Below are positions 27,297 through 35,732 of a DNA stretch of 64,000 nucleotides, one piece after another (within the stretch, counting starts at the first letter, position 1; every line of letters starts with the position of its first letter). The DNA is taken from contig CAXXXM010000002.1 in NCBI GenBank assembly GCA_963663265.2, forward strand, positions 2,170,001 to 2,234,000, given 5' to 3'. The stretch comes from JAEXOD01 sp963663265 (GTDB taxonomy: Bacteria > Bacteroidota > Ignavibacteria > Ignavibacteriales > Melioribacteraceae). The notes under the pieces were generated by a model. The model worked only from the letters and a program-made list of their open reading frames with translations. It had not been told where the DNA came from and did not search any database. A program made the translations under genes and the position numbers.

Positions 27297-28688
27297 TTGG
27301 AAAAATTAGTATTAATAGTAGATGACGAACCCTCAATACTTAAATTAATTACTCATTGGGTAAAAAATCAATGGAATTACAGAGTTAAAACTTATACTAA
27401 TGGGGCGGATTTATTAAAAGGATTCTATGAAGAAGAGCCAGACATAATTTTGTTAGATATTATGCTGCCGGATATGAATGGAATAGATATTCTTAAAATT
27501 ATTAAACAGCGGAATGAAAATATTCCGGTTATTATTCTTTCAGCTCAGGGGAGTATTGAAGTGGCAATGGAATCAATACGGCTTGGAGCGTACGATTATT
27601 TCCCAAAACCGATTGATAAAAACAGACTTGAACCGGCAATTAAAAACGCTATACAAAATTATAACTTATTAAAACGAATTGAAGAACTTGAAAACAATTT
27701 AACAAAAGAGTATAGTTTTGAAAATATTATTTCCAATGATAAAGGGATGCAGGATGTTTTTTCATTAGTTACTAAAGTTTTAGACAATGATATTACGGTA
27801 TTAATTAGTGGTGAAAGTGGAACCGGAAAAGAATTGATTGCAAGAGCAATTCATTATAATGGTGTTAGAAAGAGCGAGCCATTTGTAGTTGTAAATTGTG
27901 CTTCAATACCCCGTGAGTTACTTGAAAGCGAATTGTTTGGTCACGAAAAAGGGGCTTTTACTGGTGCTTACACTAAAAAAATCGGCAAGTTTGAACTTGC
28001 TGCAGGGGGTACTATTTTCCTTGATGAAATTGGCGAGATGGAAATGTCGCTGCAAGCAAAAATTTTACGTGTAATTCAACACAAAGAATTTGAGAGAGTT
28101 GGTGGTACTGAAATAGTTAAAACCGATGTGAGGATTATTTCGGCGACCAATAGAAACTTAGGCGAAATGGTTAAAAATAGACAGTTTAGAGAAGACTTAT
28201 ATTATAGATTGAATTCTTTCCCTATTGTTATTCCCCCATTGCGCGATAGAAAAGGGGATATAGTAATATTGGTTGATTATTTTATTAAAAAATTTAATAC
28301 AAAGCATAATAAAGAGATTCAAGGTATAGATAAAAAGGCTTTAAAGCTATTATATGATTATCAGTGGAATGGAAATGTAAGAGAACTTGAAAATGTTATT
28401 GAGCGAAGTATGATATTAACCGATTTGCAGATAATAACTGAAAGTGTACTTCCAATAAATATTAAGCAACAAGAAAAGGATTTTAGCGATATTTTAAGCA
28501 GTAATATTTTTGAAGGTAATGTTATAGTTCCGTTTGAAAAAATAAAAGAAGAAGCAATTAGACATGCGATAAATATAACGAAGGGGAATATTGTTATTGC
28601 TGCAAAGCAGCTTGATTTAGGAAGAGCGACTCTTTATAGGCTAATGGAAAAGTATGGAATTGAACACAAAAATATTGATATTGAATAG
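27297..28688 (+). CDS. Sigma-54-dependent NtrC-family response regulator
   Basis: 463 residues, TTG start with GGAGAG in the right place. Receiver about 4-118 with Asp54 and Lys104 (YFPKPID). AAA+ domain about 145-380: Walker A GESGTGKE 172-179, the sigma-54 contact loop GAFTGA at 219-224, Walker B GGTIFLDE from 237. A Fis-type helix-turn-helix lies at the C-terminus (about 420-455, KGNIVIAAKQLDLGRATLYRL). It should activate sigma-54 promoters when phosphorylated by the upstream kinase. Confidence 0.94.
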   Translation: MEKLVLIVDDEPSILKLITHWVKNQWNYRVKTYTNGADLLKGFYEEEPDIILLDIMLPDMNGIDILKIIKQRNENIPVIILSAQGSIEVAMESIRLGAYDYFPKPIDKNRLEPAIKNAIQNYNLLKRIEELENNLTKEYSFENIISNDKGMQDVFSLVTKVLDNDITVLISGESGTGKELIARAIHYNGVRKSEPFVVVNCASIPRELLESELFGHEKGAFTGAYTKKIGKFELAAGGTIFLDEIGEMEMSLQAKILRVIQHKEFERVGGTEIVKTDVRIISATNRNLGEMVKNRQFREDLYYRLNSFPIVIPPLRDRKGDIVILVDYFIKKFNTKHNKEIQGIDKKALKLLYDYQWNGNVRELENVIERSMILTDLQIITESVLPINIKQQEKDFSDILSSNIFEGNVIVPFEKIKEEAIRHAINITKGNIVIAAKQLDLGRATLYRLMEKYGIEHKNIDIE

Positions 28689-28696
28689 GAGTAAAA

Positions 28697-29035
28697 ATGG
28701 GAATTAAAGAAGACATCTTTAACGATATTCTTATTGAAACAGTTTTGCTTGAAAGAGCAACAATTGTGGAAGCGGAAGTATTAAAAAAACAAATTGCTGC
28801 AAAGTATGCCGAAGGATATAAAAAAATAATTATTGATATATCTGAATGCGAATTTATTGATTCAACCTTTTTGGGTGTAATAGTAAATACGTTAAAAAGA
28901 GTTGCAAAGGTAAATGGAGATTTAAAGCTTGTTGGGTTTAAACCGGCTGTAAAAGCAATGTTTGAACTTACAAGAATGTTTAGAGTTTTTGAGTCCTTTT
29001 CAACAGTAAGCGAAGCCATTAAAAGTTTTGAATGA
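28697..29035 (+). CDS. STAS-domain anti-sigma-factor antagonist-like protein
   Basis: 112 residues, one STAS domain. The phosphorylatable serine of this family corresponds to Ser56 in CEFIDSTFLG (the usual form is DSSGLG). It works as the switch protein of a partner-switching system, sequestering a serine kinase or anti-sigma factor when unphosphorylated. It lies between the NtrC regulator (8-base gap) and a PP2C phosphatase (9-base gap). No anti-sigma/HPK kinase gene is present in the operon. Confidence 0.9.
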   Translation: MGIKEDIFNDILIETVLLERATIVEAEVLKKQIAAKYAEGYKKIIIDISECEFIDSTFLGVIVNTLKRVAKVNGDLKLVGFKPAVKAMFELTRMFRVFESFSTVSEAIKSFE

Positions 29036-29044
29036 CAAAATAAT

Positions 29045-30172
29045 ATGAATAGAAAAAACAAAATACTGTTAGTTGAAGATGAGCCTAATATTGCAAGATT
29101 GTTCAATTATACTCTAACCAAAGCCGGTTATACAGTAGTTTTTGCCGAGAACGGTTTAGTTGGTTTGAATAAGGTGCATGAAGATAGACCGGATTTGATT
29201 ATTAGCGATATCATGATGCCTGAGGTTGATGGCTTTGAATTTAGAAAAATGCTGCTTGAGGATAAAAATGTTGCAAATATTCCTTTTGTGTTTTTAACAG
29301 CCAAAGGGAGTGAAGATGATATTTTGGAGGGATATAATCTTTCTATTGAAGAATATATTATTAAAACTGAATCCCCCAAAATTGTAGTAGCTAAAATAAA
29401 CTCAATATTTGAAAGTATAAAACGAGGGAGAGAAAGTGCAGTATTTGAAGTTCAAAAAGCTGCAGATAAATTGAAAATTAAAGTTGTGCCTGAAAACTTC
29501 CCTAAACTTGATGGGTTTGAAATTAAACATTATCATAAGCCTTTTGAAAGTGTACCCGGAGGCGATTTTATTGATTATATAAAGCTGAACGATGATACTC
29601 TTGTGATTGTTACAGGCGATGTTATGGGTAAAAAATGGGGTGCTTGGTATTTTGCAGTAGCTTATGCCGGATATGTGAGGAATGCTGTGCGTGTAGCCTG
29701 TAGTGATGTTGATGAATACTCCCCAAAAGCTATTATGCAGAAAATTAATGAGATGATTTACAATGATGAAAGAATTTCTGAAGTGTTTATAACATTATCT
29801 GTTGTTATTATTAATTCCAGTCAAAATGTTATTAAGTATTGTGGAGCGGGGGATTTGCCTTTATTATTGGCTGATGAAAAGATTGAAACCATTAGATCTA
29901 ATGGTTTGCTTCTTGGGTTTTCTTTAGATAGTTATTATGATGATATTTCTATTGAAATTGAATCACAACAAGTTTTGTATCTTATTACAGATGGAGTTGT
30001 GGAGCTGAGAAATAATGAGGGAGTACAATTAGGGTACGAAAATTTAGGGAGAATAATTGTTAACTCAATAAAAAAAGAGAGTTCTTTAACTGAAATTATA
30101 AAAGAACTCTCTTTATATAGTAATAGTAATTTTGAAGACGATTTAAGTATTGTACAAATAAAAAAACTATAA
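29045..30172 (+). CDS. Receiver-PP2C (SpoIIE/RsbU-type) serine phosphatase
   Basis: 375 residues. The receiver is 5-120 with Asp55 (LIISDIMMP) and Lys107, where the usual Lys-Pro is Lys-Thr. The PP2C_SIG domain runs about 150-375, with SVPGGDFIDY, VIVTGDVMGKKWGAWYFA, YCGAGDLPLLL and FEDDLSIVQI as metal-binding elements. It would dephosphorylate the STAS protein when phosphorylated by a histidine kinase. Its 3' end also contains the hairpin that terminates the convergent operon. Confidence 0.92.
   Translation: MNRKNKILLVEDEPNIARLFNYTLTKAGYTVVFAENGLVGLNKVHEDRPDLIISDIMMPEVDGFEFRKMLLEDKNVANIPFVFLTAKGSEDDILEGYNLSIEEYIIKTESPKIVVAKINSIFESIKRGRESAVFEVQKAADKLKIKVVPENFPKLDGFEIKHYHKPFESVPGGDFIDYIKLNDDTLVIVTGDVMGKKWGAWYFAVAYAGYVRNAVRVACSDVDEYSPKAIMQKINEMIYNDERISEVFITLSVVIINSSQNVIKYCGAGDLPLLLADEKIETIRSNGLLLGFSLDSYYDDISIEIESQQVLYLITDGVVELRNNEGVQLGYENLGRIIVNSIKKESSLTEIIKELSLYSNSNFEDDLSIVQIKKL
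30070..30114 (-). terminator. Terminator of the DUF4922/GT2 operon, inside the opposing gene
   Basis: A perfect 14-bp inverted repeat (30074-30087 and 30101-30114, core GAGAGTTC / GAACTCTC) with a 13-base loop. Read on the minus strand it is followed by seven T. It lies in the 3' end of the receiver-PP2C gene, 3 bases of spacer separating the two stop codons. No T-run follows on the plus strand. Confidence 0.8.
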
Positions 30173-30175
30173 AAG

Positions 30176-31177
30176 TTAGTCTGAAATCAAACAGCTGACT
30201 TGTGTAAAAGCATCGTTGTTTAATGAGACTTGTTCATAAATATCAACAATTTCTTCTTTAGTTATCTTTGTAAAATCTTTTTCAAGGGGAGTTATACAAA
30301 CGCCGCCCATATCTACGGATGCTGGGCTTAACAGAATGTTTTTTTCTCCTTCTTCAAAATAATAGGTCGGTCTATGTTTTTCGCGTGGGAATATTACAGT
30401 AACCCATTCATTGTTTACGTAATAACCTAAAATATTAAGTAATGGCTCTTCTGATTGTTCTGTTACAATTTGTATTTTATTAATTAAATCATAAAAATAC
30501 TTTTCAGCAGAATCAAAATTGCTTGAGTGTATTGAAAAGAACTTACGTAGATAATTTTCAACCGCATAAATTTTTACATTATCTTTGGATAAAACTAATT
30601 TGCCAAGCTTGTTAATTATTTCAGTATACTCAGTATCAAGCGGCATAAAGTTTTTATTCCCTGCTTGGAAATGCATATGATCAGGTGCTGAAGCACCACA
30701 CTTTGGCCCATTATAAAAGACTACATATCTATCGGAAATATCCTTTGTTAAGCTTAAAAAATCGTTATATTTCCCAATAATAGATTGTGGGATTTGTTCA
30801 ATAACAGGAACTGTAAAGTGTTCCTTAAATATTGGAAATGGATTGCAAAGAATTAAGTAGTTATCTTTATATAATAACCCTTTTTGAGCAGCGGGTAAAT
30901 TATTGTAATGTAAGAATGATTTTCTTGCTTTAATAGAAGCATCATCAACCTTTGCGGCTGATGATGTAATTCTTGAAGGATTAAACTGAACGTCAATTCT
31001 AAAACTATCAAAATTAAAAGTTTTAATTTTAACCGTATCTAATCCAGTATAATTTTTGTTTAGTAAATCCCATGTATTAAACTGCTGCTTTAAAAGAGAA
31101 CCCATTTTATCGGAAATGGATTCAACTTTCCCATAATTGCTAAGTTCAGAATCAGTTAACAATAAGTGTTTAATCAT
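30176..31177 (-). CDS. DUF4922 protein with HIT-like HxHxQ active site
   Basis: 333 residues. The diagnostic YNGPKCGASAPDHMHFQAGN block at about 155-174 gives His167-x-His169-x-Gln171, the active-site pattern of the HIT/GalT superfamily. Close relatives by motif are Ap4A phosphorylase and GDP-L-galactose phosphorylase. The protein probably transfers or releases a nucleotide monophosphate from a dinucleotide or NDP-sugar. The ATG overlaps the GT2 stop codon (TAATG), so the two are coupled. Confidence 0.78.
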   Translation of the reverse strand: MIKHLLLTDSELSNYGKVESISDKMGSLLKQQFNTWDLLNKNYTGLDTVKIKTFNFDSFRIDVQFNPSRITSSAAKVDDASIKARKSFLHYNNLPAAQKGLLYKDNYLILCNPFPIFKEHFTVPVIEQIPQSIIGKYNDFLSLTKDISDRYVVFYNGPKCGASAPDHMHFQAGNKNFMPLDTEYTEIINKLGKLVLSKDNVKIYAVENYLRKFFSIHSSNFDSAEKYFYDLINKIQIVTEQSEEPLLNILGYYVNNEWVTVIFPREKHRPTYYFEEGEKNILLSPASVDMGGVCITPLEKDFTKITKEEIVDIYEQVSLNNDAFTQVSCLISD

Positions 31178-32634
31178 TACTTACTATTCCTTAGAATTCT
31201 TGCAGTTAATTCAATTGTACGGATTCTATCTTTATATATATTGTTATTGTTTTGTTTAACAATATCTAAAGCAGAGTCAGAATTTCCATCCCATCTTCTA
31301 CAAATATAAATTGGGTTGTAAATTCTCCCTATTTGATATTCTCTTGAAATTGATAATCCAACAGCGTAATCTTCACCGTAGCTAACGTTAGGAATTTTGA
31401 TTTCTCTAAGCAATGGAGTATAAAAAGCACGAGGAGCACCTAATCCGTTTATTCTTAATGCATTATTTCTACCATTGTCAGGAGTCCATTCTTTATGATC
31501 AATTATTCCAGGAGGAATTTCTTCTAACTTAAAGTTTGTCATTTGGTAAGTGCCAACAACCATTCCGCATTTTTGTTCATAAAAAGCTTTTACAACTTGA
31601 GCAATAGTAGTTTCATCTTTATAAACATCATCGCTATCTAATTGAATTGCAAATTTACCACAGTAAGAACTATGTACAGCTTCATTCCAACAGCCGCCAA
31701 TTCCCAAATCTTTTCTTGTTGGAATAATATGTACAACTCTATTATCTTTTTCGGCAAAACCTTTAATAATTTCAGTTGTTCCATCATCTGAGTAATTATC
31801 TACAATAATCAGATTAAATTTAAAATCTGCTTTTTGCATTAAAACAGAAGTAATTGCATCAGAAATAGTTTTTGCTCTGTTTTTGACAGGAATAATAACA
31901 GAGGCTTCAAATTCAGAATCAGTATTAGAGAAGTTTATGTCTTTAAATTCGGGTTTTAAATAACCATTAATAGCTTTTAAATGTTCTGTACATGCAATTT
32001 CCATCTCAACTTGTACTTGTCTGTTGCGAGGATTAACATAATCAAATAACTTTTCGCCCGACTTTCTATTATCGTTTTCAATAACTGTATAAAGGTATTC
32101 ATTAACTCTGAACAATTCAGCTTTTTGCGAAACTTTTAAGCGTAAATCGTATAATCCTGCAAATTTGTATTCAGGAATTTCATTAGAATAAACTTCCTTA
32201 ACTATTGAAGAACGATAAAAAAGGATATAACCGAATTCAAAATCATCTCTTAAACTCCCTTTTTGATAGTCAATTACTGGATGAATTGACCTAACTTCAT
32301 CTTTAATCTCAAAATAATCAGAATAAACTAATCCTGCATTTGTATCATCAGCAATTCCAATAAAACGTTCTATGGCAAATTGAGCAAAATCAATTTCGGT
32401 GTCTTTTGTGAGGATTAAAGAGTATTCGGAATTACTAAGAGAAGCTATCTTATTGATTGTTTTGCTATCTTGCATGGATTCGCATACTAACATTTTGCAA
32501 TCTGTAATACATTCCAAATCGTTTTGAGTAGTAACTAAATAAATGTCTTTTACTAATCCGGAACTAAATAATCTGTCAGCCAACTCTTTGGTATGCGGCA
32601 ATCCGTTATAAGCCAAAAAAGCGGTTATTCTCAT
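31177..32634 (-). CDS. Two-module family 2 glycosyltransferase
   Basis: 485 residues from the ATG at 32634, which has AAGGAG upstream; an upstream TTG start would add 15 unlikely residues. The C-terminal half (about 245-470) is a GT-A domain: ASVIIPVKNRAKTISDAI, VDNYSDDGTTEII, and LDSDDVYKD with the metal-binding DxD. The N-terminal ~230 residues look like a second GT-A-like module (GLVYSDYF, GSLRDDFEFG) lacking a clear nucleotide-binding start. Its partner is the DUF4922 gene. Confidence 0.82.
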   Translation of the reverse strand: MRITAFLAYNGLPHTKELADRLFSSGLVKDIYLVTTQNDLECITDCKMLVCESMQDSKTINKIASLSNSEYSLILTKDTEIDFAQFAIERFIGIADDTNAGLVYSDYFEIKDEVRSIHPVIDYQKGSLRDDFEFGYILFYRSSIVKEVYSNEIPEYKFAGLYDLRLKVSQKAELFRVNEYLYTVIENDNRKSGEKLFDYVNPRNRQVQVEMEIACTEHLKAINGYLKPEFKDINFSNTDSEFEASVIIPVKNRAKTISDAITSVLMQKADFKFNLIIVDNYSDDGTTEIIKGFAEKDNRVVHIIPTRKDLGIGGCWNEAVHSSYCGKFAIQLDSDDVYKDETTIAQVVKAFYEQKCGMVVGTYQMTNFKLEEIPPGIIDHKEWTPDNGRNNALRINGLGAPRAFYTPLLREIKIPNVSYGEDYAVGLSISREYQIGRIYNPIYICRRWDGNSDSALDIVKQNNNNIYKDRIRTIELTARILRNSK

Positions 32635-32895
32635 CTTGGGTCTCCTTAAAATAATAAAATCAAACTTTAAAGATAACAAAAGAAATATTGATTTGAAATA
32701 AAATTAGGTAAGTGTATAACTTTTAACATTTTTGAATAACACAAAATTTAATCACGTTGCTAATTTGTTACAAGAATTAGAAAGAGTGTGGAATGATAAA
32801 GTGTCTACAAATTCATACATGAGTTTAAATGATTGTGTTATAATAAGTTGAAGGTGGCTTCAGTTTGTGCGGTTTTTGCAAAAAATAAAAAGCAT

Positions 32896-33089
32896 GGGGA
32901 ATATAAAATAAGGTGGCGATTATGCCCTTATTTTAGCGGTGTGATTTGTATCACATTTTAACTTTCCCCACATAAAGGGGAAATATTCTTGTAACAATCC
33001 CCGCGTTAAAAAATGAAAACATAAAAATAAATAAAAATAAAAACGTAACTTGTTATAATCAAAGGCTTTATGGGTGTCTTTGATTAGCC
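32896..33089 (+). ncRNA. Candidate structured RNA (hairpins with alternative pairing and a pseudoknot)
   Basis: Hairpin 1 pairs AAAATAAGG (32905-32913) with CCTTATTTT (32926-32934). Hairpin 2 pairs TGTGAT with ATCACA (32940-32955). Hairpin 3 pairs TTTCCCC (32963-32969) with GGGGAAA (32977-32983); the same CCCC could pair with GGGGAA at 32896-32901 instead. Further on AATCAAAG (33057-33064) pairs with CTTTGATT (33078-33085), and its loop GCT can pair with AGC (33086-33088) as an H-type pseudoknot. No known riboswitch class was recognised. Could be a leader or small RNA; the strand is assumed. Confidence 0.3.
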
Positions 33090-33130
33090 GCTGGTTAAAA
33101 AGCAGAAAACGTCTTGAAAAAAATATTTGT

Positions 33131-33158
33131 TTGCATATTCAAAAAAATGTATTATATT
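33131..33158 (+). promoter_or_regulatory. Sigma-70-like promoter of the RlpA-like gene
   Basis: TTGCAT (33131-33136) and TATATT (33153-33158) separated by 16 bases, about 120 bases before the RlpA start. If this is the main promoter, the structured region upstream is not part of the rlpA leader. Confidence 0.5.
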
Positions 33159-33276
33159 GGAACATGCTTTTATAAAAGCTGTATAAACTATTGATTTTTT
33201 GTTCTTTGACTTGTTGTGGCGAATAAAAAATTTTGAATTTTTTTAATTGTGTTTTCTTAACAAAATAGAGGCTTTA

Positions 33277-33759
33277 TTGAGTAAAAAGAAAAAATATCTA
33301 TTGTTATTTCTGCTCGGTGGAAAAATAATTCTTATTTCACTTTTTATCTTTGTAATAAATGCTGAAAATAATGCAAGTGAGAATGTTGTTAAATTTATTG
33401 AAGTAAAAAACAGCTTGAATATTTCATTTATTGATAAAGGGATTTATACTGCAACTTGGTATGGAAATGAATTTCACGGACAGCATACTGCCAGTGGAGA
33501 AGTTTATAACCAAAATTTAATGACAGCGGCACATAAAAGCCTACCTTTTGGAACATTACTTAAAGTTACAAATAACAGTAATGGAAAAAGTGTGGTAGTC
33601 CGCATAAATGATAGGGGTCCTTTTGTAAGGGGAAGGGAACTTGATTTATCTCAAAAAGCAGCTGAAGAACTGCGCATAAAAGAAATGGGTATAGCAAGAC
33701 TGGATGTTCAACAGATTGTAATTCAAAACAATGGTAACCAAGTAGTAAAAATATTTTAA
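33277..33759 (+). CDS. RlpA-like double-psi beta-barrel protein
   Basis: 160 residues from a TTG start at 33277 that has GAGG seven bases upstream; a TTG 30 bases upstream is less likely. N-terminus KKKKYLLLFLLGG... is a signal anchor (about 8-29). The RlpA domain (about 60-150) includes TWYGNEFHGQHTASGE, AAHKSLPFGTLLKVTN and VRINDRGPFVRGRELDLS, with the Asp of the lytic family (NDRGPF). Peptidoglycan-active in the periplasm, as for RlpA lytic transglycosylase; no SPOR domain is present. Confidence 0.85.
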   Translation: MSKKKKYLLLFLLGGKIILISLFIFVINAENNASENVVKFIEVKNSLNISFIDKGIYTATWYGNEFHGQHTASGEVYNQNLMTAAHKSLPFGTLLKVTNNSNGKSVVVRINDRGPFVRGRELDLSQKAAEELRIKEMGIARLDVQQIVIQNNGNQVVKIF

Positions 33760-33830
33760 TTAATTTGGTTTTTCTAAAAGTCTTTAATCTAATCACAATA
33801 CATTCACAAAACAAACTAAGGAGTTCTGTT

Positions 33831-34406
33831 ATGAAAAAGGTAATTGTTACTTTATTTATTATGTTGTTTGTAGTTAGCTATACAAATGCACAATCAAAAG
33901 GTTCTATTGGTGTTGGTGCAGAAGTTGGTTTAGCTTCTGGCGATTTTGCTGATTTTATGGATTATGGTGCCGGTTTTGGTGGTTCTGTAAGATATGAAAT
34001 GAGTTTAAGTCCAAATATCAACGGCTACATCAGTGTTGGTTATTTAACATGGAGTGGTGACTATAAATATAATTCTTATGATTATAATTATGTTACCGGA
34101 GAAATGTATGCAGTAGAAGAATCTTTCTCAACCACAACAAGTGCAATTGTAGTTATGGCTGGTGCAAAATATTATTTTGTTCCTAATATTTATGGTGTTG
34201 CTGAAGCTGGTTATTCATCATTCTCATTTGATGCTGATGGAGCATCATTTGGTGAACTTGATAGCAAGTTTGGATTTGGTGCCGGTGCTGGTATCGAAAT
34301 TCCAATGGGAACAAACTTAAAATTAGATTGTGCTGCTATGTACAAAATGGCTGCAACAGATTTTAACTATATTGATATTAGAGCTGGTGTAAAATTCGGA
34401 ATCTAA
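33831..34406 (+). CDS. Small outer-membrane beta-barrel protein
   Basis: 191 residues, ATG at 33831 with AAGGAG upstream. Signal peptide 1-21 (TLFIMLFVVSYTNAQ). The rest is glycine- and aromatic-rich with alternating strands (GVGAEVGLASGDF, GGSVRYEMS, AAMYKMAATDFNYIDIRAGVKFGI), about eight strands, ending in the Phe-Gly-Ile pattern of an outer-membrane barrel. Probably a porin-like or OmpA-N-type protein. Followed by a strong terminator. Confidence 0.82.
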   Translation: MKKVIVTLFIMLFVVSYTNAQSKGSIGVGAEVGLASGDFADFMDYGAGFGGSVRYEMSLSPNINGYISVGYLTWSGDYKYNSYDYNYVTGEMYAVEESFSTTTSAIVVMAGAKYYFVPNIYGVAEAGYSSFSFDADGASFGELDSKFGFGAGAGIEIPMGTNLKLDCAAMYKMAATDFNYIDIRAGVKFGI

Positions 34407-34431
34407 TTTTTTATAGTTAGTAAAAAATTAT

Positions 34432-34461
34432 GGGGCGACTTGAATAAAGCCGCCCCTTTTT
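34432..34461 (+). terminator. Rho-independent terminator
   Basis: GGGGCG pairs with CGCCCC around a 13-base loop, then TTTTT. Ends the outer-membrane barrel transcript. Confidence 0.85.
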
Positions 34462-34653
34462 GTTTTAAACACTAAAAATACAAACTTATTAATACCAACT
34501 GTAAAATTATCTGGGGTTTCTGTTTCCGTAGTTTAAATTTCATCATTTTTATTAATTGTCTGTACAATAAATATGGGAATAATTTTATAACTATCAATAA
34601 TTTAATTAAATTTATTATGAAATACAAAATAATATTTGTTTGATAAGTATATT

Positions 34654-35715
34654 ATGAAAAAGAAGAAAACTAAAAGAAAGATTGGATTGCCGGCAGGAAC
34701 AATGGCATACTTAGGTGAAAATCCTGGTGTACAATCAAATATGATTTTGATTGAATATGATAAAGGAGAATGTGTTTATAGAAAAATAAAGGATATTCAA
34801 CACCTTGATACAGAATTTAATAACGATTTAACGCCCAAATTACGATGGCTTAGAGTAAATGGTGTATCAGACCTGAAGCTGATTGCCGAAGTTGGAAATT
34901 ACTTTAAACTACACCCATTAACCCTTGAAGATATTGTAAATACATATCAAAGGGCAAAAATTGAAGACTATGAAAATTATACTTTTACAGTAATTAAAAA
35001 TCTAATTATTGATTCAGAAGATAATATTAAAACAGAGCAGCTTTCTATTGTTCTAATGAAAGATGTTATTATTACTTTTTATGATGAAAATTCAAATCTA
35101 TTTAAGGAAATTGATGAGAGATTAAGTGCGGGTAAAGGAAGTATTAGAAGTACAATAGACTATCTATATTATATTATTGTTGATGATATTGTTGATAAAT
35201 ACTTTTTAACAATGGATACGGTTAGCGACAAAATAGATATTTTGTATGAAGAACTGATGGATTTTGGAAAACGAGACAGATTAGTTGAAATAAAAAAAAT
35301 ACAAAAAGAAATGCTCAAGTTAAAGCAGAGTTTGTTTCCATTTAGGGAGGTATTAAATAGACTTCAACGACAAGAGTTTGGTTTTATTAATAAAGAAACT
35401 TTGATTTATTTTAGAGATATTAATGACCACTTTTCTCAAATTATTGAACAATACGAAACCGATAAAGAAACAGTTTTTAGTTTGATAGATTTGTATTTAT
35501 CGGGTATGAGTAATAATCTAAATGAAATTATGAAAATATTAACAATAATATCTACTATATTCATCCCATTAACTTTTATTGTTGGAATTTATGGTATGAA
35601 TTTTAAGCACATGCCCGAGCTTGAATATAAATACGGATATTATATTGTTTTATTGGTTATGTTATGTATTGGCGGTTTATTAGGGTGGTGGTTCAAAAAA
35701 CAGAAGTGGTTTTAA
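34654..35715 (+). CDS. corA: CorA-family magnesium/cobalt channel
   Basis: 353 residues from the ATG at 34654; a TTG 18 bases upstream is possible. The large cytoplasmic N-terminal domain is followed by a long helix (KEMLKLKQSLFPFREVLNRLQRQEF) and two C-terminal spans (TIISTIFIPLTFIVGI and YYIVLLVMLCIGGLLGWW) around the selectivity motif YGMNF, the GMN of CorA. Divalent-cation uptake into the cytoplasm. It lies 17 bases upstream of mscS and is probably co-transcribed with it. Confidence 0.93.
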   Translation: MKKKKTKRKIGLPAGTMAYLGENPGVQSNMILIEYDKGECVYRKIKDIQHLDTEFNNDLTPKLRWLRVNGVSDLKLIAEVGNYFKLHPLTLEDIVNTYQRAKIEDYENYTFTVIKNLIIDSEDNIKTEQLSIVLMKDVIITFYDENSNLFKEIDERLSAGKGSIRSTIDYLYYIIVDDIVDKYFLTMDTVSDKIDILYEELMDFGKRDRLVEIKKIQKEMLKLKQSLFPFREVLNRLQRQEFGFINKETLIYFRDINDHFSQIIEQYETDKETVFSLIDLYLSGMSNNLNEIMKILTIISTIFIPLTFIVGIYGMNFKHMPELEYKYGYYIVLLVMLCIGGLLGWWFKKQKWF

Positions 35716-35732
35716 ATTAGATAGGAGTAATT

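Larger units (their letters stand above)
32635..33276. other. Long intergenic region with possible structured RNA
   Basis: About 640 bases without a gene. Between 32896 and 33089 there are several hairpins, described separately, and a promoter-like pair at 33131-33158. The rest is AT-rich and shows nothing. Confidence 0.5.
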
